Source of the DNA: Myripristis murdjan
Lineage: Eukaryota; Chordata; Actinopteri; Holocentriformes; Holocentridae
Length of the DNA: 64,000 nt
Assembly: GCF_902150065.1 (NCBI RefSeq)
Contig: NC_043986.1
Coordinates: 9,271,390-9,335,389, forward strand
Direction: 5' to 3'
Part shown: positions 55,260 through 63,902 of the stretch, one piece after another
Numbering within the stretch: position 1 is the stretch's first letter
How the letters are laid out: each line of letters begins with the position of its first letter
The notes under the pieces: model-generated
What the model was told of the DNA's origin: nothing
The model's database searches: none
Seen by the model: the letters and a program-made list of their open reading frames with translations, nothing else
Program-made: the position numbers and the translations under genes

Positions 55260-55470
55260 TTTTTTTCCCATAATGCAACAAGCAACGTGAAGCAGTTCTT
55301 TTCAAAAATTTTTGGGGCTTAACGGTTTTTATTCAGTGTTCGTGTTTTAGGATCAATTTAAGTTTTAATCTGCCGTCAGGATGAGATGGATGAAGTGGTG
55401 TCAGTTCAGAAAGTTGATTTGTAAACCGACACCGAGGATGTTCAGACGGAGAAAGGGGCTGGATCCTCGT
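55260..55470 (+). promoter_or_regulatory. U5 copy 1 promoter: ZNF143/Staf-like DSE and PSE block
   Basis: TTCCCATAATGCAACAAG near 55265-55283 resembles the Staf/ZNF143 site found in distal elements of vertebrate snRNA genes. It lies about 205-225 bp upstream of the RNA start, the usual distance. The block ACCGACACCGAGGATGTTCA at 55426-55445, about -60 to -42, is kept in every U5 unit and is the likely proximal sequence element read by SNAPc. There is no TATA box between it and the start, as expected for RNA polymerase II snRNA genes. Confidence 0.65.
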
Positions 55471-55486
55471 CCCTCGGTAAGGCAGT

Positions 55487-55602
55487 TCACTCTTGTTTCT
55501 CTTCAGATCGTATAAATCTTTCGCCTTTTACTAAAGATTTCCGTGGAGAGGAACATTATGAGTATCAACTAATTTTTTGATGCCCTGCGACAAGCGGGGC
55601 TT
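55487..55602 (+). ncRNA. rnu5: U5 spliceosomal snRNA, copy 1
   Basis: About 116 nt, the same length as human U5. It contains the stem I and invariant loop I region TTTCGCCTTTTACTAAAG (loop GCCTTTTAC at 55523-55531), the CCGTGGAGAGGAAC internal loop region, the Sm site AATTTTTTG at 55571-55579 and a 3' terminal stem GCCCTGC/GCGGGGC. U5 RNA aligns exon ends at the spliceosome core with PRP8. A 3'-box-like TGTGAAAAAGCAAG follows at about 55610. Exact ends are inferred by alignment to the known RNA. Confidence 0.93.
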
Positions 55603-55735
55603 CCAATGCTGTGAAAAAGCAAGCTAGCCATGATATGTGAATAGTTTTGTCTTACTAAAATATGTGTTGTAGTCACACATTGATATCTTGAGGCACTCTG
55701 CAGGGAGAACATCAAAGTTCTTTATTCAAGCTGGG

Positions 55736-55776
55736 AGACCCAACACGTTTCAAGAGTTATATCTTCATCAGGGGTG
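55736..55776 (-). ncRNA. Hammerhead ribozyme motif, left arm
   Basis: On the minus strand: ACCC, CTGATGA (55771-55765), a short stem II with AAGA/TCTT pairing, GAAA, then CGTGTT and GGGT. This fits the minimal type I hammerhead of Penelope-like elements: helix III of two pairs, cleavage after GUU, helix I ACCC/GGGU. All core bases are present. Confidence 0.7.
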
Positions 55777-57135
55777 TGAACATAGAATACACAGGTACAT
55801 ATTTAAAAGGTGAGGGGTGGTCACATGACTGTGTCTTAAAGGATCACAAACAGTTGTTCATACAAATGAGAAATACCAAGCATTTAGAACAGCAAATGTA
55901 CCCAGTGCATGAGCAAATACTTAAAAACAAGAAAATATCACAAACCACTTTTAAAATATGAAAGCACATGATCATAGAGAGGTTTCATACAAGGCTAAAA
56001 ACAGTTGGCCAACCTGGAGTAAAGCAGCAATACAAGTGAACCATAAAGAGAGAACCAATGGAAACCATAAACCAAAGGGTTACACTGCCATCCAGTGGTT
56101 CCAAAGGGAATCACACAAGAAGAAGAAAAAAAGGAAAAAAAAAAAAACACATACAGGTGAGTGTGAGGTGTGTGTGTGAGGTGTGTGGTGTACAGGCACA
56201 TTCAGATGTGGCTCATGTAACCATGTAACCATTGTAACAACGTTCTTAAAACCAATACTTTCCCTGATGTGTCCACTGGTAAAACTTTTCATTGCAGACA
56301 TTTTGCAAATTGTAACACAACCCATGTCGTCTACAGATTGGAATGTGAGTGCTTTCTACATTGGCCGCACTAAGCGGAGCATGAAGGATCGGCTCGCGGG
56401 AAAACAAATACGCGATTAGAACGAAGAATCCAAATTATCCAATGGAGGAACACTAAAGATCAGCTGGACATACAAACATTGACAACTTGAGGATCATGGT
56501 GATCGAGGTCGTCCCTTGGAACCGCAGAGGTGGTGATAGACTCAGACGTCTGCTCCAAAGGGAGACCTTCTGGATAAGCACACTCATGGCCACCTCCCCC
56601 CCAGGCTTCAATGAGGATATAGACTTTACCCCCTTCCTCACTCCTCCTCCACCAGGACATTTTCATCGCTCAGCTCACTATATGAGCGTCCTCCACCAGG
56701 ACATCCCCAGTGCTCCACTCAGCACATGAGCACGCCTACACCACACACCTCAGACTCACCTGTATGTGTTTTTTCCCCCTTTTTTCCTCTTCTTGTGTGA
56801 TTCCCTTTGGAACCACTGGATGGCAGTGTAACCCTTTGGTTTATGGTTTCCATTGGTTCTCTCTTTATGGTTCACGTGTATTGCTGCTTTACTCCATGTT
56901 GGCCAACTGTTTTTAGCCTTGTATGAAACCTCTCTATGATCATGTGCTTTCATATTTTAAAAGTGGTTTGTGATATTTTCTTGTTTTTAAGTATTTGCTC
57001 ATGCACTGTGTACATTTGCTGTTCTAAATGCTTGGCATTTCTCATTTGTATGGACAACTGTTTGTGATCCTTTAAGACACAGTCATGTGACCACCCCTCA
57101 CCTTTTAAATATGCACTTGTGTATTCTATGTTCAC

Positions 57136-57174
57136 ACCCCTGATGAAGATGTAACTATCGAAACGCATTGGGTC
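57136..57174 (+). ncRNA. Hammerhead ribozyme motif, right arm
   Basis: ACCC (57136-57139), CTGATGA (57140-57146), a short stem II GAT...ATC, GAAA (57160-57163), CGCATT, then GGGT (57170-57173). All conserved core bases are present, with predicted cleavage after AUU at 57169. It is the mirror of the motif in the left arm. With such a short helix III, activity as a monomer would be weak. Confidence 0.7.
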
Positions 57175-57399
57175 TCCCAGCTTGAATAAAGGATTTTAAT
57201 ATTCACACTCCAGAGTGCCTCTGGACCTCTCTTTATAACTACAACACACATTTATTAAGACAGTCAGTTTTCTCTTAACTTGGTTCTGGACATTTTTCCC
57301 TTGAAGAGCACCTGAGTTTACCGTTTCAAACATTTCAAACACTGAGCCCCTGAACCACTCATCCCCACTCCTTCTCTTCTGTAAGTTATGTATTAGATT

Positions 57400-57766
57400 G
57401 AGTGGGATTACCACTACCCTATAGAACTAATACAGATTAAATTCTAATAATGGTTTTGTTTTGAATTAAACTTTTCTGAAGTGAATCACAAAAGCAAGTG
57501 TTACGTAGGAGAGAAACATTTTTGAAAAGCAGAGGCGTGGTTACACTTTTCCCATAATGCAATGAGAGCAATGGGTAGCAGTTTCTTTTTTTTTTTTTTC
57601 AATTACTGTATTTGTAGTCTTAACTGTTTCTGTCCAGTGCTCCTGTTTTAGAGTCACTTTAAGACTTGATCTGCCCTCCTGATGAGATGAATGAAGTGGT
57701 GTCAGTTCAGGAAGTTGGTTTGTAAACCGACACTGAGGATGTTAAGACGGAGAAAGGGGCTGGATC
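57400..57766 (+). promoter_or_regulatory. U5 copy 2 promoter region
   Basis: A CAGAGGCGTGGTTACACTTT segment leads into the ZNF143/Staf-like TTCCCATAATGCAATGAG at about 57550-57567, 220-240 bp upstream of the RNA start. The PSE-like block CGACACTGAGGATGTTAAGA is at 57728-57747. Conserved similarity to other units begins near GATTGAGTGGGATTACCA at about 57397. Confidence 0.65.
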
Positions 57767-57787
57767 CTCGTTCCTCTCTGAGGCAGT

Positions 57788-57903
57788 TCACTCTGGTTTC
57801 TCTTCAGATCGTATAAATCTTTCGCCTTTTACTAAAGATTTCCGTGGAGAGGAGCAGTATGAGTTTTAACTAATTTTTTGATGCTCTGCTGTTCAGCAGG
57901 GCT
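57788..57903 (+). ncRNA. rnu5: U5 spliceosomal snRNA, copy 2
   Basis: Full 116 nt with intact loop I and Sm site (AATTTTTTG at 57872-57880). The terminal stem is GCTCTGCT/AGCAGGGC with one G-U pair. The region between the central stem and the Sm site reads GAGCAGTATGAGTTTTAACT, differing from copy 1. A GTTGTGGAAAATAGAG 3'-box-like element follows. Promoter spacing is normal. Confidence 0.92.
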
Positions 57904-58499
57904 TGTAATGTTGTGGAAAATAGAGCTTGTTTTGGTTGAAGGTACTAGTGGTTTTATGAAGATGCAAACATAGTGTAGCCTTTATAGGGTTTGCATTTTC
58001 TTTATGTTTTAACTTGAATTACATTTAGAGAGAACAATGTCTTGAATACCTTTAATTTAGTGTCCCAGCTCATTCTTTTGGCAAACTAAAGAGGAATGTG
58101 TTTTGATTTATGTTAAAATGAAACAGGCCCTTTACATTTTATTTGACCTTAATTTTTTTTTAAGGCGAATTACAATGGCAGGTATTAGAAGAACAGAGAA
58201 GTAAGTATTTGTTAGTGTGTTTTCTTGAGTTTTACAGCTTTATCATCACAAACTGTTTAGGTTCAACACAGTGGAAACTGTGAAGAGGAAGATATTATTT
58301 AGTGTATTATCTCAGCTTGTTCCTGTGGTGATTTGTTAAATCCTGCTCACCTCTCTGTCTTTTTCTATAAATGGGAGAAAGTTGTAAATTAGATGGAAAT
58401 GAAATATGTCTTTTACACATTTTTTTTTCCTGACATTTTAAGTGCAACGCAGCTGCGGGTTTTATGAAGGAGAAAAGATTTTTTGCAAAGCAGAGGTGT

Positions 58500-58715
58500 G
58501 GTCACACTTTTCCCACAATGCAACAAGAGCAATGGGTCACAGTTTTGGTTTTTTTTTTTTTGGATAAATTTTTTTTGTTTTGTCCAGTGCTCCTGTTTTA
58601 GAGTCACTTTAAGTCTTGATCTGCCCTCCTGATGAGATAAATGAAGTGGTGTCAGTTCAGAAAGTTGGTTTATAAACCGACACCGAGGATGTTAAGACGG
58701 AGAAAGGGGCTGGAT
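58500..58715 (+). promoter_or_regulatory. U5 copy 3 promoter: DSE and PSE block
   Basis: GGTGTGGTCACACTTTTCCC and then ACAATGCAACAAGAGC place a ZNF143/Staf-like site at about 58508-58527, 211-230 bp upstream. One base of the ATAATGC core is changed to ACAATGC. The PSE-like block starts at 58678. Confidence 0.6.
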
Positions 58716-58737
58716 CCTCGTTCCTCTCTGAGGCAGT

Positions 58738-58853
58738 TCACTCTGGTTTCTCTTCAGATCGTATAAATCTTTCGCCTTTTACTAAAGATTTCCGTGGAGA
58801 TGAACATTATGAGAATTTACTAATTTTTTGATGCCCTGCAGTCAGCAGGGCTG
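58738..58853 (+). ncRNA. rnu5: U5 spliceosomal snRNA, copy 3
   Basis: Full length with intact loop I and Sm site (58822-58830). The terminal stem GCCCTGC/GCAGGGC is perfectly paired. One change from the other copies lies in the GGAGAGGAAC segment, where GGAGATGAAC is found; human U5 has GGAGAGGAAC. A GTTTATGTGAAAATTAAAG 3'-box-like element follows. Confidence 0.9.
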
Positions 58854-59094
58854 CTGTTTATGTGAAAATTAAAGTGTAATTCAACTCATTTTCAGAGACA
58901 AAAGCTTTCTGAGTACTAATAATTCAATAATTCTTTTTATTCTTGCAGAAAACAAAAGAGCAGTTTGCTAGGTTGTGAGTGAAGTTTAATTTTACACTTT
59001 TTTCTTACCTTAAATTTCCTCAAGTGAATTTGAACATCAGGTATTAGGAGCACAGATTTAAAAAAAAAAAAAAAAAAAGCAAACGTGTGCTCAG

Positions 59095-59111
59095 TTTCCC
59101 CATAATGCATG
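59095..59111 (+). promoter_or_regulatory. Displaced ZNF143-like element of U5 copy 4
   Basis: TTTCCCCATAATGCATG matches the element found near -205 to -240 in other units, but here it lies about 350 bp upstream of the RNA start because unrelated DNA (59112-59330) separates it from the PSE. Confidence 0.55.
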
Positions 59112-59330
59112 TCTCTCTCTACGTCGTCCACAGACGAGCCATCCATCGGCGTCTCCAGTCCACCCGGTTCTCCATACATCTGGCCAGCTCATTTGTGCTC
59201 TCTGTACCAGCGTCATTCTTTTGCACGTCCACGTAGGTAGGTTTGGGACACCCTGTTGAGCAATGCCTGCGTATTGGTTCCCACAGCACAAGCTTTCTTG
59301 CTGGGAGTTGTTGATGTTGATGGCAGTGAC
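59112..59330 (-). repeat. Foreign insert in the promoter of U5 copy 4
   Basis: About 220 bp with no counterpart in the other U5 units. It is more GC-rich than its surroundings. On the minus strand it reads in pieces such as MENRVDWRRRWMARLW, which resembles the C-terminal region of some LINE polyproteins, but I cannot assign a family. It replaces the normal spacer between the distal and proximal elements. Confidence 0.45.
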
Positions 59331-59457
59331 AAGACTGTATCTGCCATCAGGATGAGATGAATGAAGTGGTGTCAGTTCAGAAAGTTGGTATATAAACCGA
59401 CACCGAGGATGTTAAGATGGAGAAAGGGGCTGGATCCTCGTTCCTCTCTGAGGCAGT

Positions 59458-59573
59458 TCACTCTTGTTTCTCTTCAGAGTGTATAAATCTTTCGCCTTTT
59501 ACTAAAGATTTCCGTGGGGAGGAACATTATGAGTATCAACTAATTTTTTGATGCTCTGCATTTAGCAGAGCTT
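59458..59573 (+). ncRNA. rnu5: U5 spliceosomal snRNA, copy 4 (probably weak or dead)
   Basis: Full 116 nt with intact loop I and Sm site (59542-59550). The terminal stem GCTCTGC/GCAGAGC is fully paired. Two features weaken it: stem I reads CAGAGTGTATA where U5 has CAGATCGTATA, and the downstream side reads CCGTGGGGAGG. The PSE-like block at 59398-59430 has one change, and the distal element is displaced by a foreign insert. A GTTTTGTGCAAAAGAAAG 3' box follows. Confidence 0.82.
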
Positions 59574-60080
59574 CCAGTTTTGTGCAAAAGAAAGTTGATG
59601 AAGTAGTAAGTACATTAGTACATCATTTTTAGGCACTGTGAGTGGGATTACCATAACCTAGAGAGATTTTACAGATGTATTTCCAAAGATGATATGGTGG
59701 AAAATTTTTAAACAAACATTATCTTTTTTTTTTTTTTTTTTTTTTAAATAAAAGAATTTCCTTCCTATTTCCTTCCTACTCAATTATATGTAGCGGAAAC
59801 CCTGAAACAGCTCATAATGAAGTTAGGTTTGAGATTGAGTGGGATTATCATGACCTACAGAAGATTTAGTTGGAAATGCATAAATAAAGACGGTATTATT
59901 TTTGGTTTTTTGATCATAGAATTGCTATTTAGAACACTTTTCCCATAATGCAACGAGAGCAATGGGTCACAGTTTAGTTTTTGTTTTTAAATTATAAGTT
60001 TTTTGCTTTTGTAGCTTGCATCATTTCTGTCCAGTGCTCATGTTTTACTGTCACTTTAAGACTTGATCTGCCGTCAGGAC

Positions 60081-60124
60081 GCGTTTCAACTCATTTTTGA
60101 TGCCCTGCATTCAGCAGGGTTTCT
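60081..60124 (+). pseudogene. U5 snRNA remnant (3' end only), left arm
   Basis: After the conserved 5' flank (GATCTGCCGTCAGGA) the PSE, loop I and stem I are missing. Only TTTCAACTCATTTTTGATGC and the terminal stem GCCCTGC/GCAGGGT remain. The upstream ZNF143-like element at 59939-59957 is kept. The same deletion is present in the mirror copy at 63557-63599, so it predates the inverted duplication. Confidence 0.85.
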
Positions 60125-60668
60125 AGTTATGTGAAAATAAAAGCACAGTTTAACTGATTAATGCCTGTTCTGTGTGCTTTCTAAGATGCTGCAATTTAAC
60201 ACAGTTGATGTATTCAGAGAGAAACATGTCTTGAGTCCCTTTAATTTAGTCATCCTGTTCATTCTTGTGGCAAACAAAAGAGCAGTGTGTTGAAAGTGAA
60301 GCTTATTACAGGTAATCAGCTATGATAGGAAGCAAATACTTTAACTTAAAAAAAGATACAATTGTATGTTTGTTTCTCCATTTTCCTTCGTATCATCATT
60401 GAAATTTGATCTGTAACATTTCTCAATATCGTTGTAATCCAGAGAAATCATGGTAATCCCACTTAATTTTGTGAAAAGATAAAGACTGAACTAAGTACTG
60501 TCTTTTTTTCCCCCATAACATCAGATTATGGGTAATTAGCTAGCTATTCCACCATATCATCTTTGGAAGTTGGTCTGCAAAATCTCTCTAGATTATGGTA
60601 ATCCCACTGAAACTGCTGAAATGTTATGCACTAATGTTTACTGATTTATTAACTTTAAACAAAACTGG

Positions 60669-60784
60669 AAACCCCACTGAATGCAGGGCATCAAAAAATT
60701 AGTTGAAACTCATCATGCTCCTCTCCACGGAAATCTTTAGTAAAAGGCGAAAGATTTATACGATCTGAAGAGAAACAAGAGTGA
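60669..60784 (-). ncRNA. rnu5: U5 spliceosomal snRNA, copy 5
   Basis: Minus strand, full length, intact loop I and Sm site. The terminal stem is GCCCTGC/GTGGGGT, held by G-U pairs. Its mirror in the other palindrome arm is copy 8, with which it shares the GAGCATGATGAG variant. A GTTTTGTTTAAAGTTAAT 3'-box-like element follows. The PSE block at 60812-60845 has a few changes (ACACCAAGGATG). Confidence 0.9.
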
Positions 60785-60811
60785 ACTGCCTCAGAGAGCA
60801 ACGAGGATCCA

Positions 60812-61020
60812 GCCCCTCTCTCCATCTTAACATCCTTGGTGTTGGTGTATAAATCAACTTTCTGAACTGACACCACTTCATTCAGCTCACCAGGAGGGCA
60901 GATCAAGTCTTAAAGTGACACTAAAACATGAGCACTGGACAGAAATGATTCAAGCTACAAAATAAATAATGAAAAAAAAAGCTACCCATTGCTCTTGTTG
61001 CATTATGGGAAAAGTGTGAC
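60812..61020 (-). promoter_or_regulatory. U5 copy 5 promoter: DSE and PSE block
   Basis: On the minus strand, TTCCCATAATGCAACAAG at 61011-60994 lies 210-230 bp upstream of the RNA start, preceded by GCAGAGGCGTGGTCACAC. The PSE-like block is at 60845-60812. This arrangement matches copies 1-3. Confidence 0.65.
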
Positions 61021-61790
61021 CACGCCTCTGCTTTTCAAAAATTTTGCTCTCCCACATAAGACCTGCTGTTGTGATTCACTTCAGAAATTTTTAATTCAAA
61101 ACAAAACAAAACAAAACAAAACCTTGGTGAAAGCAAACATTTCATTTAAATATCAATTCAAACTTCACCCACTGAGGACTAAGACAGAGAGGTGAGCGCG
61201 ATTTAAATCAATTTGCAGCCTACAGATCAATGAGAAGCTGTTTGCTGTCACATAAAACAAGACATCAGGCACAATGACATCAAGCAGAAGAGCGAAATGC
61301 AAAAAATAAACACCACACAGGTTTGCCACTGACCTCCCAGAAGAAAATATTGCTTTTTCCATTTTTATTGAAAAAGTCCACACTCCATGTCAACCTTTGG
61401 CTTTTTTGCCAACATGTGCAGCAACAACTCTGCTGGGTTTTCTTCTGCTTCCAGCTGAGTCTACTGAATTTATCGGTATTTATAGTTCATTTAGCAAATT
61501 ATCACGTACACCTCTATTTAGCTTATTATGGGTAATCAGCAATGATATGAAGCAAATACTTCAACTTAAAAAGATAAAATAATACGTTTGTTTCTCCATT
61601 TTCCTTCATATCATCATTGAAATTTGATCTGTAACATTTCTCTATATTGTTGTAATCCAGAGAAATCATGGTAATCACACTTAATTTTATGAAAAGACAA
61701 AGACTAAACTAACTGATGTCTTTTTTTAACAACATCAGATTACGGGTAATTAGTAATGATAGGAAGGAAATTCTTTTATTTAAATTCGTT
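61021..61790. other. Centre of the U5 palindrome, no gene seen
   Basis: From 61021 to 61110 the DNA continues the 5' flank of U5 copy 5, including an (AAAAC)n run at 61098-61121. 61120-61520 is not repeated elsewhere in the window and encodes nothing recognisable. 61525-61760 is a direct copy of 60305-60545. Confidence 0.6.
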
Positions 61791-61931
61791 TGTTTAAAAA
61801 TTTTCCACCATATCATCTTTGGAAGTACATCTGTAAAATCTCTCTAGGTTATGGTAATCCTACTCACAGTGCCTAAAAATTATGTACTAATGTACTTACT
61901 ACTTCATCAACTTTCTTTTGCACAAACCTGG

Positions 61932-61993
61932 AAGCTCTGCTAAACGCAGAGCATCAAAAAATTGGTCGATACTCATAATGCTCCTCCCCACGG
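61932..61993 (-). pseudogene. U5 snRNA remnant (3' half)
   Basis: Minus strand. The 5' half of the RNA and the PSE are deleted: the upstream flank (GGTTTATAAACCGAC) joins directly to CGTGGGGAGGAGC. The Sm site region CCAATTTTTTGATGC and the stem GCTCTGC/GCAGAGC remain. It is a tandem relative of copy 7. Confidence 0.88.
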
Positions 61994-62404
61994 TCGGTTT
62001 ATAAACCAACTTTCTGAACTGACACCACTTCATTCAACTCTTCAGGAGGACAGATCAAAAACCAAAAAAACAAAAATAATACCGTCTTTATTTATGCATT
62101 TCCAACTAAATCTTCTGTAGGTCATGATAATCCCACTCAATCTCAAACCTAACTTCATTATGAGCTGTTTCAGGGTTTCCGCTACATTTAATTGAGTAGG
62201 AAGGAAATAGGAAGGAAATTCTTTTATTTAAAAAAAAAAAAAAAAAAAAAAAAAGATAATGTTTGTTTAAAAATTTTCCAAAATATCATCTTTGGAAGTA
62301 CATCTGTAAAATCTCTCTAGGTTATGGTAATCCCACTCACAGTGCCTAAAAATGATGTACTAATGTACTTACTACTTCATTAACTTCTTTTTGCACAAAA
62401 CTGG

Positions 62405-62520
62405 AAGCTCTGCTAAATGCAGAGCATCAAAAAATTGGTTGATACTCATAATGCTCCTCCCCACGGAAATCTTTAGTAAAAGGCGAAAGATTTATACGAT
62501 CTGAAGAGAAACAAGAATGA
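62405..62520 (-). ncRNA. rnu5: U5 spliceosomal snRNA, copy 7
   Basis: Minus strand, full length. Loop I is intact, the Sm site reads CCAATTTTTTG as in human U5, and the terminal stem GCTCTGC/GCAGAGC is fully paired. The 5' end reads TTCATTCTTG where other copies have TTCACTCTTG. It is the mirror of copy 4 but keeps the standard CAGATCGTATA stem. The PSE block is at 62548-62580. No ZNF143-like element is found upstream; an octamer at 62682-62689 is the only candidate distal element. Confidence 0.9.
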
Positions 62521-62681
62521 ACTGCCTCAGAGAGGAACGAGGATCCAGCCCCTTTCTCCGTCTTAACATCCTCGGTGTCGGTTTATAAACCAACTTTCTG
62601 AACTGACACCACTTCATTCAACTCATCAGGAGGACAGATCAAAAACCAAAAAAAAAAAAAAAATACCGTCTTTATTTATGC

Positions 62682-62689
62682 ATGCAAAT
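62682..62689. promoter_or_regulatory. Octamer element between divergent U5 copies 7 and 8
   Basis: ATGCAAAT, the perfect Oct-1 octamer used in distal elements of vertebrate snRNA genes. It lies 162 bp upstream of copy 7 (minus) and about 204-211 bp upstream of copy 8 (plus). It spans the join between a TTATTTATGCAT segment and the GCAAATGGGTAGC flank, so it seems to have arisen at the rearrangement breakpoint. Confidence 0.6.
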
Positions 62690-62892
62690 GGGTAGCTTTT
62701 TTTTTCATTATTTATTTTGTAGCTTGAATCATTTCTGTCCAGTGCTCATGTTTTAGTGTCACTTTAAGACTTGATCTGCCCTCCTGGTGAGCTGAATGAA
62801 GTGGTGTCAGTTCAGAAAGTTGATTTATAAACCGACACCGAGGATGCTAAGACGGAGAAAGGGGCTGGATCCTCGTTCCTCTCTGAGGCAGT

Positions 62893-63008
62893 TCACTCTT
62901 GTTTCTCTTCAGATCGTATAAATCTTTCGCCTTTTACTAAAGATTTCCGTGGAGAGGAGCATGATGAGTATCAACAAATTTTTTGATGCCCTGCATTCAG
63001 TGGGGTTT
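62893..63008 (+). ncRNA. rnu5: U5 spliceosomal snRNA, copy 8
   Basis: Plus strand, full length, intact loop I and Sm site (AAATTTTTTGATG). The terminal stem GCCCTGC/GTGGGGT uses G-U pairs. It is the mirror of copy 5, differing by a few bases (for example CAACAAATTTT against CAACTAATTTT). The PSE-like block at 62833-62866 reads CACCGAGGATGCTAAGACGG. Confidence 0.9.
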
Positions 63009-63556
63009 CCAGTTTTGTTTAAAGTTAATAAATCGTAAAACATTAGTGCATAACATTTCAGCAGTTTCAGTGGGATTGCCGCAATCTAGAGAGATTTTGC
63101 AGACCAACTTCCAAAGATGATATGGTGGAATAGCTAGCTAATTACCCATAATCTGATGTTATGGGGGGAAAAAAGACATTAGTACTTAGTTCAGTCTTTA
63201 TCTTTTCACAAAATTAAGTGGGATTACCATGATTTCTCTGGATTACAACGATATTGAGAAATGTTACAGATCAAATTTCAATGATGATACGAAGGAAAAT
63301 GGAGAAACAAACATACAATAGTATCTTTTTTTAAGTTAAAGTATTTGCTTCCTATCATAGCTGATTACCTGTAATAAGCTCCACTTTCAACACACTGCTC
63401 TTTTGTTTGCCACAAGAATGAACAGGATGACTAAATTAAAGGGACTCAAGACATGTTTCTCTCTGAATACATCAACTGTGTTAAATTGCAGCATCTTAGA
63501 AGCACACAGAACAGGCATTAAACAGTTAACATGTGCTTTAATTTTCACATAACTAG

Positions 63557-63599
63557 AAACTCTGCTGAATGCAGGGCATCAAAAATGAGTTGAAACGCG
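63557..63599 (-). pseudogene. U5 snRNA remnant (3' end only), right arm
   Basis: Mirror copy of the remnant at 60081-60124, with the same internal deletion. The associated ZNF143-like element is at about 63727-63746. Confidence 0.85.
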
Positions 63600-63902
63600 T
63601 CCTGACGGCAGATCAAGTCTTAAAGTGACAGTAAAACATGAGCACTGGACAGAAATGATGCAAGCTACAAAAGCAAAAAACGTATAATTTAAAAACAAAA
63701 ACTAAACTGTGACCCATTGCTCTCGTTGCATTATGGGAAAAGGGTCCTAAATAGCAATTCTATGATCAAAAAACCAAAAATAATACCGTCTTTATTTATG
63801 AATTTCCAACTAAATCGTCTGTAGGTCATGATAATCCCACTCAATCTCAAACCTAACTTCATTATGAGCTGTTTCAGGGTTTCCGCTACATATAATTGAG
63901 TG

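Larger units (their letters stand above)
55660..57255 (+). mobile_element. Penelope-like retroelement remnant with inverted terminal arms
   Basis: Inverted arms of about 450-500 bp (55660-56165 and 56755-57255) are nearly identical over their inner parts and share GAGGCACTCTG near the outer ends. Between them a decayed reading segment contains a GTFRCGSCN cysteine motif, a YIGRTKR motif with KDRLA, and RRGGDRLRRLLQRETFWI. This is the order of the GIY-YIG endonuclease end of Penelope-like elements. The reverse transcriptase part is absent. Each arm carries a hammerhead ribozyme motif, as known for this family. It is clearly broken. High arm similarity suggests moderate age or arm homogenisation. 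It lies between U5 copies 1 and 2. Confidence 0.82.
59335..63902. repeat. Nested large inverted repeats carrying U5 genes
   Basis: Two overlapping inverted pairs are visible. The pair 59335-59925 with 62060-62645 contains U5 copies 4 and 7. The pair 59776-60993 with 62685-63902 (arms about 1.2 kb) contains the U5 remnant and copy 5 on the left, and copy 8 and its mirror remnant on the right. Within arms the match is nearly base for base over long stretches. The centre (60994-62060) holds further partial copies: 61525-61760 repeats 60305-60545 directly, and 61790-62085 repeats part of 62250-62670. Confidence 0.88.

Noticed and set aside
57660-57690. CTGATGA words in the U5 units considered as hammerhead cores
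   Set aside because: They occur in the promoter as CCTGATGAGATGAATGAAG with no GAAA after a closing stem II, so no hammerhead can form.
60691-60906. A 71-residue open frame whose amino acid sequence seems conserved in many nearby copies
   Set aside because: The frame covers the PSE-like block and the U5 RNA itself. Conservation follows the RNA structure and promoter, most copies have a stop in the same frame, and loop I and Sm site match U5 exactly.
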